In this document: piece by piece, positions 53,601-62,005 of the stretch
Numbering within the stretch: position 1 is the stretch's first letter
Layout of the letters: every line of letters begins with the position of its first letter
DNA from: Posidoniimonas polymericola
GTDB taxonomy: Bacteria > Planctomycetota > Planctomycetia > Pirellulales > Lacipirellulaceae
Direction: 5' to 3'
Assembly (NCBI RefSeq): GCF_007859935.1
Contig: NZ_SJPO01000003.1
Span: 454,827 to 518,826 of the forward strand
Length of the DNA: 64,000 nt
The notes under the pieces: generated by a model
What the model was told of the DNA's origin: nothing
The model's input: only the letters and a program-made list of their open reading frames with translations
The model's database searches: none
Position numbers and translations under genes: made by a program

Positions 53601-53620
53601 CCCACCCCGCCAGGGGTGGG
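53601..53620. repeat. CCCACCCC hairpin family, perfect copy
   Basis: CCCACCCCGCCAGGGGTGGG, 13 bp before ATG 53634 of aroK; the sequence from AGCCC to GACCGACCC is the same as before mutL. Confidence 0.7.
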
Positions 53621-53633
53621 ACCGACCCCACGC

Positions 53634-54185
53634 ATGACCCAACCAACCCGCTTGTTCTTGATCGGCTACCGCGGCAGCGGCAAGTCGACCGTCGCGCGGC
53701 TTCTGGCCGAGCGGCTTGGCTGGTCGTGGGTCGACGCCGACGACGAGCTCGAGCGTGAGGCCGGCCGCACCATCGCCGAGATCTTCGCGGCCGACGGCGA
53801 GCCCGCCTTCCGCGACCTCGAGGAGCAGGTCGTCGCGCGGCTGTGCGGCGCCGACCAGACCGTCGTGGCGCTCGGCGGCGGCGCGATCCTCCGTCAGGCG
53901 AATCGCGAGCGGCTTGCCGAGTCGGGCCCCGTGGTGTGGCTCACCGCGCCGGCCGGGGTGCTCGCCGAGCGGATCACCGCCGACCAGACCACCGGCGACC
54001 GCCGCCCCAGCCTGACCGGCGCCGGCGTGACGCAGGAAATCGAGCAGGTGCTCGCCGCCCGGACCCCGCTCTACCAGGCGTGTGCTACCCTTACCGTTGA
54101 GGTCGCCGACCGCACGCCCGCGGAGGTTGCCGAGGAGATCGCCGGCCAGATCGGGCCGCCGGCCGGCCGCTCACACACGACCTAA
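53634..54185 (+). CDS. aroK: Shikimate kinase
   Basis: ATP-dependent phosphorylation of shikimate to shikimate 3-phosphate, 183 aa. Walker A LIGYRGSGKSTVARLLA, shikimate-binding DADDELEREAGRTIAEIF and FRDLEEQV, the Gly block VVALGGGAIL and the adenine-loop Arg region TGDRRPSL are all present. Start ATG 53634 is set by the hairpin repeat just upstream and the conserved N-terminus; no good Shine-Dalgarno is visible between them. 20 bp before the prepilin peptidase gene. Confidence 0.93.
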   Translation: MTQPTRLFLIGYRGSGKSTVARLLAERLGWSWVDADDELEREAGRTIAEIFAADGEPAFRDLEEQVVARLCGADQTVVALGGGAILRQANRERLAESGPVVWLTAPAGVLAERITADQTTGDRRPSLTGAGVTQEIEQVLAARTPLYQACATLTVEVADRTPAEVAEEIAGQIGPPAGRSHTT

Positions 54186-54205
54186 CGCGAGGCAAACCGT
54201 ACCGC

Positions 54206-55555
54206 ATGCAGCAGCTCATGGATGTGCCGCTCCCGTTGCGTCTGATCGTGGTCGCGCTGCTCGGTGCCGTTGCGGGGTCGCTGCTCAACGCGGCGGTCTA
54301 CGAGTTCGCCTACGACCGCCGCCGGTGCTCCCCCTGGCAGCCCACGCCCGAGGGGGTCGGCCCGCGGGGCTGGCTCGACCGGCTGCCGGTGATTGGCTGG
54401 CTGCGGCTGCGGCGCGACGCCGGGGTGCTGGGCCGCGGCTACTGGGTGCGGCCGCTGCTCTTGGAGCTGATGTTCGCCGGCGCTGTCGCGGCGCTCTACT
54501 GGTGGGAGGTCGACCGGCACATGCTGATCGACCCGCTGCTGCCGGTCGCCACGCCGGTCGACTGGCGGGCGTTGTCGGGCGTGCTGCACACGCAGTTCTT
54601 CGCCCACGCGGTGCTGGCGGCGTTCATGTGGGTCGGCGCCTGGATCGACATCGACGAGAAGACCATCCCCGACGCGGTGACCTGGCCCGGCACGTTCCTG
54701 GGCCTGCTGCTGATCACGCTGACGCCGCTCGCCGCGCTGCCGCAGGTGGTGTCGGAGCCTGTCGCGCCGGCGGTCTCGGCTCCGCTGGTGACGCCGGCTG
54801 GTCAGCCGGTGATGGACTTCAACGGCGACCCGTTCTACGTCGCCCCGACGCAGCCGTTCAGCCCGAACGACTGGCCCGAGTGGCTGATCGCCCCCCGCAG
54901 CCGCTGGGGCATCGCGGTCGGGCTGGGCTGCTGGTGGTTCTGGGGGCTGGCGATCGCCGACCGCACGTGGCCGCGGCGGCTGGGACGCAGCAACCACTGG
55001 TGGGCCAAGCTGGGCGTCTGGCGGGGTCGGTTGTGGCGTGACCTCAGCAGCTTCCCGCTCCGCAACGTGCTGCTGACCGGCACGCTCTTGATCGCGATGG
55101 TTTGGTTTGCCGGCGGCGCCGCGTGGCACGGGCTGCTCTCTGGGTTGATCGGGCTGGTGCTCGGCTGCGCGCTGGTGTGGGCCGTGCGGGTGGTTGGGTC
55201 GGCCGCGATGGGCCGCGAGGCGATGGGCTTCGGCGACGTCACGCTGATGATGATGATCGGGGTCTTGGTAGGCTGGCAGGCGTGCCTGGCGGTCTTCTTC
55301 CTGGCCCCGTTCGCCGGGCTCGTGCTGGGGCTGTTGAGCCTGATCCTCCGCCGCGGCGACGCCATCCCCTACGGGCCGTTCCTCTGCCTGGCCGCGGCGT
55401 TCACGGTAGTCTTCTGGGGTAAGGTTTGGCCCCGAGCCGAGGTGCTGTTCGCCGCCGGCTGGCTGGTGCCGATTGTGCTGGGGGTCTGCATCGCGCTGCT
55501 CGGCCTGTTGCTGATGCTGATCCAGTTGGCCAAGCGGCCGTTTATGCGTGACTGA
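54206..55555 (+). CDS. Prepilin peptidase (A24 family)
   Basis: Aspartic membrane peptidase that cleaves type IV prepilin-like signal peptides; 449 aa, longer than the usual ~260. The two catalytic Asp motifs are in WIDIDEKTIPDAV (residues ~150) and MGFGDVTLMMMIG (GxGD, ~345). About 190 residues lie between them, much more than in standard PilD, and contain PVMDFNGDPFYVAPTQPF and several extra membrane segments. The N-terminal methyltransferase-like region begins SLLNAAVYEFAYDRR but lacks the CxxC pairs. Planctomycetes use such enzymes for their many pseudopilin-like proteins (general knowledge). ATG 54206; a second ATG lies at 54218. Confidence 0.85.
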   Translation: MQQLMDVPLPLRLIVVALLGAVAGSLLNAAVYEFAYDRRRCSPWQPTPEGVGPRGWLDRLPVIGWLRLRRDAGVLGRGYWVRPLLLELMFAGAVAALYWWEVDRHMLIDPLLPVATPVDWRALSGVLHTQFFAHAVLAAFMWVGAWIDIDEKTIPDAVTWPGTFLGLLLITLTPLAALPQVVSEPVAPAVSAPLVTPAGQPVMDFNGDPFYVAPTQPFSPNDWPEWLIAPRSRWGIAVGLGCWWFWGLAIADRTWPRRLGRSNHWWAKLGVWRGRLWRDLSSFPLRNVLLTGTLLIAMVWFAGGAAWHGLLSGLIGLVLGCALVWAVRVVGSAAMGREAMGFGDVTLMMMIGVLVGWQACLAVFFLAPFAGLVLGLLSLILRRGDAIPYGPFLCLAAAFTVVFWGKVWPRAEVLFAAGWLVPIVLGVCIALLGLLLMLIQLAKRPFMRD

Positions 55556-55577
55556 GCGTGGCTCGCGGGCCCGCGAT

Positions 55578-55607
55578 TTGCCACCTGCTTCGCCGCGCCG
55601 GTAGACT
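55578..55607 (+). promoter_or_regulatory. Promoter TTGCCA-N18-TAGACT
   Basis: -35 TTGCCA (55578-55583), 18-bp spacer, -10 TAGACT (55602-55607), giving a leader of ~38 nt before ATG 55652. Confidence 0.45.
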
Positions 55608-55651
55608 GATGGCCGAACTAAAACTCCTCAGACCCCAGGCGGCACGCAACG

Positions 55652-56572
55652 ATGCAGCGATTCTCCCCCTTGTTAGTTGCTCTGTTGGTCATTGCGAACG
55701 TTGCCTACGCGGCCGATCCGATCCCCGGCGTGGGGCCGGCGGGCGCGGTCGAGCGGGTCTCGCTCGGGCACACGTTTGTCGAGGGCCCGGCGTGGGACGG
55801 GGCAGGGCGGCTCTACTTCACCGACATCCCGAGCAACACGATCCACGTGCTCGAACAGGGCCGCGTCACGGCGTTCACTACCGAATCGCGGCGGGCCAAC
55901 GGGCTGATGCTCGCCGCCGACGGGCGGCTGGTCGCGTGCGAGATGTCGGGCGCCCTGGTCGCCTATGACACGAAGACGAAAGCCCGCACCGTGCTGGCGA
56001 GTGAGTTCAAAGGCAAGCCGTTCAACGCCCCCAATGACCTGGTGATCGACCGCACCGGCGGGGTCTACTTCACCGACCCGATGTTTGGCGCGCCCGCCCT
56101 GCTGCCGCAGGGCCAGCAGGGCGTCTACTACCTGCCGGCCGGCGGCGACCAGGCGGTGAGCGTCGCCCAGGACTTGAAGGCGCCCAACGGCGTGCTGCTG
56201 TCGCCCGATGAGAATACTTTGTACGTGCTGCCCAGCGCGTCGCCGGTGATGCTGGCCTACGCGGTTGAGTCGCCCGGCCGACTCGGCCCCGCGCGGGAGT
56301 TCTGCCGCACCAAGGGGGGCCCGAACGAGGGCTCCGACGGCGGCGCGATGGACTCCCAGGGGAACGTCTACCTAACGACCTCGTCGGGCGTGCAGGTGTT
56401 CAGCTCCGCAGGCGATTACCTCGGCACAATCGAGCTGCCCGAGCACCCCGCCAACTGCACCTTTGGCGGACCGGACCTGAAGACGCTGTATGTTACCGCA
56501 CGGACCAGCCTGTACGCCGTGCCGATGGAGGTCGTTGGGCATCGCTACGCACCGAGGGAGCCGAAACAGTGA
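55652..56572 (+). CDS. Exported SMP-30/gluconolactonase-family protein
   Basis: Six-bladed beta-propeller hydrolase, 306 aa, with a signal peptide (MQRFSPLLVALLVIANVAYA). Conserved pieces FVEGPAWDGAGRLYFTDIPS, RANGLMLAADGRLVACEM, NAPNDLVIDRTGGVYFTDPMFG and LKAPNGVLLSPDENTLYV contain the Glu, Asn and Asp metal ligands of gluconolactonase-type sites. It probably opens sugar lactones outside the cytoplasm. The stop overlaps the GTG start of the esterase gene by 4 bp, so the two are translationally coupled. Confidence 0.88.
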   Translation: MQRFSPLLVALLVIANVAYAADPIPGVGPAGAVERVSLGHTFVEGPAWDGAGRLYFTDIPSNTIHVLEQGRVTAFTTESRRANGLMLAADGRLVACEMSGALVAYDTKTKARTVLASEFKGKPFNAPNDLVIDRTGGVYFTDPMFGAPALLPQGQQGVYYLPAGGDQAVSVAQDLKAPNGVLLSPDENTLYVLPSASPVMLAYAVESPGRLGPAREFCRTKGGPNEGSDGGAMDSQGNVYLTTSSGVQVFSSAGDYLGTIELPEHPANCTFGGPDLKTLYVTARTSLYAVPMEVVGHRYAPREPKQ

Positions 56573-57756
56573 TCCTCAAGACCGCGCCCAGGACGCTGGC
56601 CTTGCTTGCCACGCTGGTTGCCGCCATGGCCAACGCCGCGTACGCCGACGAGCTCGACCTGCCCGACCCGCTGGTCGCGGAGAACGGCCAGGCGGTCACC
56701 TCGGAGCACCAGTGGTTCAAGCAGCGGCGTCCGGAGATGCTCGAGCTGTTCCGCACGCAGGTCTACGGCCGCGCCCCAATCGGCCGGCCCGGCGGCATGC
56801 GGTGGGAGTTGGAAAACGAAGACCCCCAAGCGATGGACGGGGCGGCAACGCTCAGCCAGGTCGCCATCCACCTGCCGGGCCGCGGCGGCGAGGCGGTGGT
56901 CCACCTGACGCTGTTCACGCCGAACAACGTTGAGGAGCCTACGCCGGGCTTCCTCTTGATCTGCAACCGCGACCTAGAGAACATCGACCCAACGCGGCGC
57001 GAGAAGAGCCCGTTCTGGCCGGCCGAGCGGCTGATCGAGCGGGGCTACTTCGCCGCGACCTTCCACTACGCCGACATCGACCCCGACGAGCACGACGACT
57101 TCCAGAACGGCGTGCACGGCCTGTACGACGACCCGGACCACCCGCGGCCGGACGACGCGTGGGGCTCGGTTGCCGCGTGGGCGTGGGGGGCGAGCCGCGT
57201 GATGGACTACCTCGAGAGCCGCGCGGACATCGACCGAGAGCGGGTCGCCGTGGTGGGGCACTCGCGGGGCGGCAAGACCGCGCTGTGGTGCGGCGCCGAG
57301 GACCAACGGTTTGCCCTGGTGGTGAGCAACAACTCCGGCTGCACCGGGGCCGCGCTCGCGCGGCGGAAGCACGGCGAGCGGGTGGCGCGGATCAACCGCT
57401 CGTTCCCGCACTGGTTCTGTGAGAACTACAACCGGTACAACGACAACGAGGACGCCCTGCCGGTCGACCAGCACGAGCTGGTCGCGCTGGTCGCCCCGCG
57501 GCTGGCGTACATCGCCAGCGCCTCGGAGGACGACTGGGCCGACCCGCTCGGCGAGTTCCTGGCGGGCGTCCACGCGGGGCCGGTCTACCGGTTGCTGGGC
57601 GGCGAGGGGCTCACAGCGAGCGACATGCCCCCCGCGGATCAGCCGCTGCACGGTGGCCGTATTGGTTACCACCTCCGCAGCGGCGGCCACAACCTGACCG
57701 AGTACGACTGGGGGCGGTTTATGGACTTTGCCGATCGTCACTGGCGGCGGCCATAG
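56569..57756 (+). CDS. Exported CE15-like carbohydrate esterase (alpha/beta hydrolase)
   Basis: 395 aa; GTG start 56569 overlapping the preceding TGA. Signal peptide LALLATLVAAMANAAYA. The nucleophile motif VVGHSRGGKTALWCGAEDQRF is that of glucuronoyl/acetyl-xylan esterases (G-x-S-R-x-G-K), and the C-terminal His is in RSGGHNLTEYDW. Further family blocks are RRPEMLELFRTQVYGRAP and HGLYDDPDHPRPDDAWGSVAAWAWGASRVMDYL. Likely removes ester-linked sugar acids or acetyl groups from plant or algal polysaccharides, and pairs functionally with the lactonase-like gene upstream (inference). Confidence 0.85.
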   Translation: MILKTAPRTLALLATLVAAMANAAYADELDLPDPLVAENGQAVTSEHQWFKQRRPEMLELFRTQVYGRAPIGRPGGMRWELENEDPQAMDGAATLSQVAIHLPGRGGEAVVHLTLFTPNNVEEPTPGFLLICNRDLENIDPTRREKSPFWPAERLIERGYFAATFHYADIDPDEHDDFQNGVHGLYDDPDHPRPDDAWGSVAAWAWGASRVMDYLESRADIDRERVAVVGHSRGGKTALWCGAEDQRFALVVSNNSGCTGAALARRKHGERVARINRSFPHWFCENYNRYNDNEDALPVDQHELVALVAPRLAYIASASEDDWADPLGEFLAGVHAGPVYRLLGGEGLTASDMPPADQPLHGGRIGYHLRSGGHNLTEYDWGRFMDFADRHWRRP

Positions 57757-57935
57757 GGCGTTTCTCCCGCAGGGTTTCACCAGCCAGTGCGTGCGCGGCG
57801 GCCGCGGCGGTTTTTGCCCGCGGCGCCAGCACGCGTTTAACGCCCGGCGGCGGGTTGCGACGATCGGGATACGCAGAGCGGCCCCGGCGTGGCGCCGCTT
57901 CCGACCTGTGTTGCCCTGGTACTGGAGCGTCCCCG

Positions 57936-58439
57936 ATGGCCCTGCGGATCACAACGGCCGTGCTGATTGGCCTGACGGCGTCGACCACGCACGCGGCCTC
58001 CGGCTTCTACAACATACCGTCCAGCCTGCCGCAGAACCTCGGCTTCGGCTGGGGGCCAGGCTACCACGCCGAGATGGTCCTCAAGCCGTACTACCGCAGC
58101 TGGAACGCCAGCCAGGGGACCGTGCGGGCGCAGCGGCGCGACTACCCGCCGATCTACGGGCAGCGAGTGGCCCACCGCCATCACGGCTACTCGAGTCCCG
58201 CGCCGGTCTACCGTGGCGGCCCGCCCGCCTACCCTTCGGCGCCCGTGTACCCGTCGGCTCCGGTCTACCAGCCGACCCCTGCCGCGCAGTATAGGGGTGT
58301 CGGGGCGCCGGGGGGGCAGCTGTTCTCCGCGCCGCCGGTCTACCACGCCACGCCGGCCAAGCCGATCCCGCGGCCCGAAGAGGTGACCGCCGAGCCGGCC
58401 TCGCCGTCGGACAAGCCGGATCCGCTGCCGATGCCGTAG
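57936..58439 (+). CDS. Exported Pro/Tyr-rich small protein
   Basis: 167 aa, not recognised. Signal peptide MALRITTAVLIGLTASTTHA. The mature part begins GFYNIPSSLPQNLGFGWGPGYHAEMVLKP and is then low-complexity: repeated YPSAPVY (PAYPSAPVYPSAPVYQPTP), His/Arg-rich GQRVAHRHHGYSS and a Pro-rich tail (KPIPRPEEVTAEPASPSDKPD). Such proteins occur in planctomycete envelopes; its role is unknown. ATG 57936 chosen by the signal peptide. Convergent with dxs, 18 bp apart. Confidence 0.6.
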   Translation: MALRITTAVLIGLTASTTHAASGFYNIPSSLPQNLGFGWGPGYHAEMVLKPYYRSWNASQGTVRAQRRDYPPIYGQRVAHRHHGYSSPAPVYRGGPPAYPSAPVYPSAPVYQPTPAAQYRGVGAPGGQLFSAPPVYHATPAKPIPRPEEVTAEPASPSDKPDPLPMP

Positions 58440-58457
58440 GGCGCGAGAGCGGCCGCG

Positions 58458-60374
58458 CTACGAAACCCCCTGGCCGGGCGCACACGCTTGGCTCTGCTCG
58501 CGGCAGGCCTGGGCGATGCCGGCTGTGTCGAGGCCCAGGTCGGCCAGCAGTTCTTCGCGTTCCCCGTGCTCGACGTAGTGGTCGCCGATCCCCAGGCGGC
58601 GGACCGGAGCGGTCTGCCCCGCGTCGGCGAGCGCCTCGAGCACCACGCTGCCGAAGCCTCCGGCCAGCGCGGCCTCTTCGACGGTCACGGTGAACGGGCT
58701 GTCGGCGACCAGCGGCAGGATGGTCTTGGTGTCGAGCGGCTTGATGAAGCGGGCGTTGACCACGGTCAGCTCGAGCCCCTCGCCGGCGAGCTGCTCGGCG
58801 GCGGCCAGGCAGTCGGGCAGCAGGGCGCCGCCGCACAGGATCAGGCCGTCGGGGCCGCGGCGGAGGACCTCGGCCGTGCCGTGCTCGATCGGCGCCCGCT
58901 CGCCGGCGACGGTCACCGCGGCGGCCTTGGGGTAGCGGATGGCGCAGGGGCCGTTGTGCTGGAGGGCAAAGGGGAGCATGGAGGCGAGGTCGTGCTCGTC
59001 GCCCGGCGCCATGACGGTCATGTGGGGGAACAGCCGCAGGTAGCCGAGGTCGAACACGCCGTGGTGCGTGGCCCCGTCCGGCCCGGACAGGCCGCCGCGG
59101 TCGAGCATGAACGTGACCGGCAGGTTCTGCAGCGCCACCTCCTGGAAGATGTGGTCGAACGACCGCTGCAGGAACGTGCTGTAGATGTCGACAATCGGCC
59201 GCATGCCGACCTTCGCCTGGCCGGCGGCGAAGGCGACCGCGTGGGCCTCGCAGATGCCGGTGTCGAAGAAGCGGTCGGGGAAGTCGTCGCGGACGCGTTC
59301 CAGCTTGTTGCCCTGGCACATCGCCGCGGTCAACACGGTGACCTTGTCGCTGGCGGTCATCGCCACGTGGATCGCCTCGGAGGCGGCGTTCGTGTACGCG
59401 CGGCCGCCGCTCTTCTTCATCTGCAGCTCGCCGTTCTCGCAGCGCGAGAACTGAGGCGGCGCGTGGAACAGCACCGGGTCCTGGGTCGCCGGGTGGAACC
59501 CGTGGCCCTTCTCGGTCACGACGTGCAGCAGCACCGGGCCGTCGGTCTTCCTGACCATCCGCAGGTACTTCCGCACCAGCGCGACGTTGTGGCCGTCGAT
59601 CGGGCCGACATAGCGCATGCCGAGTTCCTCGAACAGCATACCGCCGTGCAGGCCCGCCTTGGCGGCCTCCTTGATCTGGGTCAGCATCCGCTCGACCGGG
59701 TCGCCCAGCATCGGGATGTTCTGCAGCGTCTTGACGATCTCGCCCTTGATGCCGGAGTACGCGCCCGACATCCGCAGGCGGTCGAGGTAGTCGGCCATGC
59801 CGCCGACGCGGGGGCAGATCGACATCTTGTTGTCGTTCAGCACCACCAGCAGCCGCTTGCCGCTCTCGCGGATGTTGCACAGCGCCTCGTACACGACGCC
59901 CGACGGGAACGCGCCGTCGCCGATCACCGCCACTGTCCAGCGGTTCTCTTCGTCGCGTAGCAGCCGGTCGCCGCTCGCCAGCCCGACCGCCGTCGAGACG
60001 CTCGACCCCGCGTGGCCGGTGACAAACAGGTCGTAGTCGCTCTCCTCCGGATTCGGGTAGCCCATCAACCCGCCCTTGGTGCGGATCGTGCTGAACTGCG
60101 GGTACCGCCCGGTGATCAGCTTGTGCGGGTAGATCTGGTGCCCGGTGTCCCAGATTAGCCGGTCGTGCAGGAAGTCGAAGGTCTGGTGCAGCGCCAGGCA
60201 GAGCTCGACCACGCCCAGGTTCGAGGCGAAGTGCGCGCTGCGGGCGCTGACCAGGTTGCACAGCACGTCGCGGATCTCGCCCGCCAGGCGCTCGAGGTCG
60301 GGCAGGGACATGCCGTCTAAGTCACGCGGCGAGGTGATCGTCGGGAGGATCGGCTTCTTGGTTGTCTGGGTCAT
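58458..60374 (-). CDS. dxs: 1-deoxy-D-xylulose-5-phosphate synthase
   Basis: Thiamine-diphosphate enzyme that opens the MEP route to isoprenoids (pyruvate + glyceraldehyde 3-phosphate), 638 aa. SAHFASNLGVVELCLALH, WDTGHQIYPHKLITGR, TGHAGSSVSTAVGLA, the ThDP motif GDGAFPSGVVYEALCNI...LNDNKMS, and in the second half FFDTGICEAHAVAFAAGQA and LDRGGLSGPDGATHHG. Its ATG overlaps the stop of ispA by 4 bp. Transketolase-type fold; dimeric and cytoplasmic. Confidence 0.96.
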   Translation of the reverse strand: MTQTTKKPILPTITSPRDLDGMSLPDLERLAGEIRDVLCNLVSARSAHFASNLGVVELCLALHQTFDFLHDRLIWDTGHQIYPHKLITGRYPQFSTIRTKGGLMGYPNPEESDYDLFVTGHAGSSVSTAVGLASGDRLLRDEENRWTVAVIGDGAFPSGVVYEALCNIRESGKRLLVVLNDNKMSICPRVGGMADYLDRLRMSGAYSGIKGEIVKTLQNIPMLGDPVERMLTQIKEAAKAGLHGGMLFEELGMRYVGPIDGHNVALVRKYLRMVRKTDGPVLLHVVTEKGHGFHPATQDPVLFHAPPQFSRCENGELQMKKSGGRAYTNAASEAIHVAMTASDKVTVLTAAMCQGNKLERVRDDFPDRFFDTGICEAHAVAFAAGQAKVGMRPIVDIYSTFLQRSFDHIFQEVALQNLPVTFMLDRGGLSGPDGATHHGVFDLGYLRLFPHMTVMAPGDEHDLASMLPFALQHNGPCAIRYPKAAAVTVAGERAPIEHGTAEVLRRGPDGLILCGGALLPDCLAAAEQLAGEGLELTVVNARFIKPLDTKTILPLVADSPFTVTVEEAALAGGFGSVVLEALADAGQTAPVRRLGIGDHYVEHGEREELLADLGLDTAGIAQACREQSQACAPGQGVS

Positions 60375-61267
60375 CGATCACGGTTCTGCAGTTTGCGGGC
60401 GAGGTCGACCAGTGGGCCGGCCGTGTCGCCCAACGGCGCGACCGCCGCCACGGCCGCGTCGATCAGCTCGTCCACCAGGCGGCGACTCGCGTCGACGCCC
60501 AGCAGTTTGGGGTAGGTTAGCTTGCCACGGTCGGCGTCTTTGCCGAGCCGCTTGCCCACCGCCTGCTGGCTGCCGCTGACGTCCAGCAGGTCGTCGGTGA
60601 CCTGGAACGCCAGGCCCAGTGCGCGGGCGTACTCGGTGACTTGGTAGAGCCGTTCCTCGCCCGCCCCGGCGAGGATGGCGCCCAGCCGCAGCGAGACAAT
60701 AAACATGGCCCCGGTCTTGCGGGCGTGGATGGCGCGGAGGTCGTCGACGGTGGCGCCGTCGAAGGCCCCACTGAGGTCGGCCGACTGGCCGCCGACCAGC
60801 TTCTCGGCGCCGGCCGCCCGGGCCAGCTCGCCGCAGCAGCGGCCGGCGTGCTCGGCCGGGAGCTGGGTGGCGAGCAGTTCGAACGCGCGGGCCTGCAACG
60901 CGTCGCCGACCAGCACGGCGGTCGCCTCGTCGAACTGCACGTGGCAGGTAGGCCGCCCGCGACGCAGGTCGTCGTCGTCCATGGCGGGCAGGTCGTCGTG
61001 GGCGAGCGAGTAGGCGTGGATCAGCTCGACGGCGCACGCGGCGGGCAACGCCGTGGCCGCATCGCCGCCGCAGGCGCGGCACGCCATCAGCACCAGCCGG
61101 GGCCGCAGCCGCTTGCCGGGGCCGAGCACCACGTACCGCATCGCCTCGCCGAGCCGCTCGGGGCAGCCCGCGCCGAACCGCAGCGACCGGTCGAGCGCCT
61201 GGTCGATGGCGTCCAGGTCGGTTTGACCGTCGGCTTGCAGCGTAACGGAAGACTCGAGGGTCGCCAT
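60371..61267 (-). CDS. ispA: Polyprenyl (farnesyl/geranylgeranyl) diphosphate synthase
   Basis: Head-to-tail prenyl elongation, 298 aa. The first Asp-rich motif is LAHDDLPAMDDDDLRRG with GKRLRPRLVLMAC upstream, the second FQVTDDLLDVSG, with KTGAMFIVSLRLGAILAG in between. The large residue pattern before the first Asp motif (YSLAHDD) fits a short- to medium-chain product (C15 or C20). The gene lies 193 bp after xseB and overlaps dxs, so it belongs to the xseB-ispA-dxs cluster. Confidence 0.92.
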   Translation of the reverse strand: MATLESSVTLQADGQTDLDAIDQALDRSLRFGAGCPERLGEAMRYVVLGPGKRLRPRLVLMACRACGGDAATALPAACAVELIHAYSLAHDDLPAMDDDDLRRGRPTCHVQFDEATAVLVGDALQARAFELLATQLPAEHAGRCCGELARAAGAEKLVGGQSADLSGAFDGATVDDLRAIHARKTGAMFIVSLRLGAILAGAGEERLYQVTEYARALGLAFQVTDDLLDVSGSQQAVGKRLGKDADRGKLTYPKLLGVDASRRLVDELIDAAVAAVAPLGDTAGPLVDLARKLQNRDR

Positions 61268-61460
61268 TCGGGGCCGGGTTCAGGAGGCTGTGCTGGGGGG
61301 ACGCGACGGGACGCGAGCAACGTGACTCGGTGGGAGTGCCGCGAGTTGGTTCAACGGATTTGCCGCGCGGCAAAGTTTTTGGCCGCGGACCGCGGGTGAG
61401 GGCGGCGTCCGCGTGTGACCGTAAACCATTGCCGGATCTATGATTGCGGCCTCCTCCATT

Positions 61461-61808
61461 CTAGAAGAGCCGGCTCCCATCGTCCACGCCGCGGCCACGG
61501 CCCGCCGACCGCTTCGCCGAACGGCTGGGGGCCTCCTCGGCGTCGTCCAGCGGGCGGGTAACCGGGTTCCCCTCGGCGTCGACGCCGCTGAGCAGCTCGA
61601 TCCGCTGCTCGGCGGCGGCGAGTCGCTGCTGGCACTGCTCGAGCCGTGCGACGCCCTGCTCGTACCTCTGGAGCGACTCGTCGAGTCCGAGTTCGCCGCT
61701 CTCCAAGTCGGTGACTGCCTGCTCGAGCTCCGCCAGGGCGGCCTCGAAGGTGAGCTCCGAGGGCTCGGCGGCGGACGGCTTCTTCTTTGCAATTTTTTTC
61801 TTGGCCAT
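61461..61808 (-). CDS. xseB: Exodeoxyribonuclease VII small subunit
   Basis: 115 aa with an Lys-rich N-terminus (MAKKKIAKKKPSAAEP). LTFEAALAELEQAVTDLESGELGLDESLQRYEQGVARLEQCQQRL is the family's long helical hairpin. It binds XseA to form the ssDNA exonuclease; xseA is not in the window. The acidic C-terminal extension (VDAEGNPVTRPLDDAEEAPS) is a usual variable tail. ATG 61808 is chosen, 13 codons inside the longer frame. First gene of the cluster with ispA and dxs. Confidence 0.88.
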   Translation of the reverse strand: MAKKKIAKKKPSAAEPSELTFEAALAELEQAVTDLESGELGLDESLQRYEQGVARLEQCQQRLAAAEQRIELLSGVDAEGNPVTRPLDDAEEAPSRSAKRSAGRGRGVDDGSRLF

Positions 61809-62005
61809 AGCGGACCAATTGTGCCCCCGGGCCGGCCCGCTGGGCAAGCCCTCACCGGTCTGCTGCGGTTGGGTGCGGCGCCCGATTTGTGATTCTCAGC
61901 GTCGGCTCGCCTCCCCCGTCTGGTCGCCGCGGGCTATGCTTAAGGGTTAACGCGGGTCTAGCTAGGCGGCGCCGCGCGACCAATCCCCCCACCCTGAGGA
62001 ACGCG

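Noticed and set aside
58081..60261. 726-codon minus-strand frame overlapping dxs
   Set aside because: Same strand but different frame from dxs; Arg/Pro-rich with no recognisable domain.
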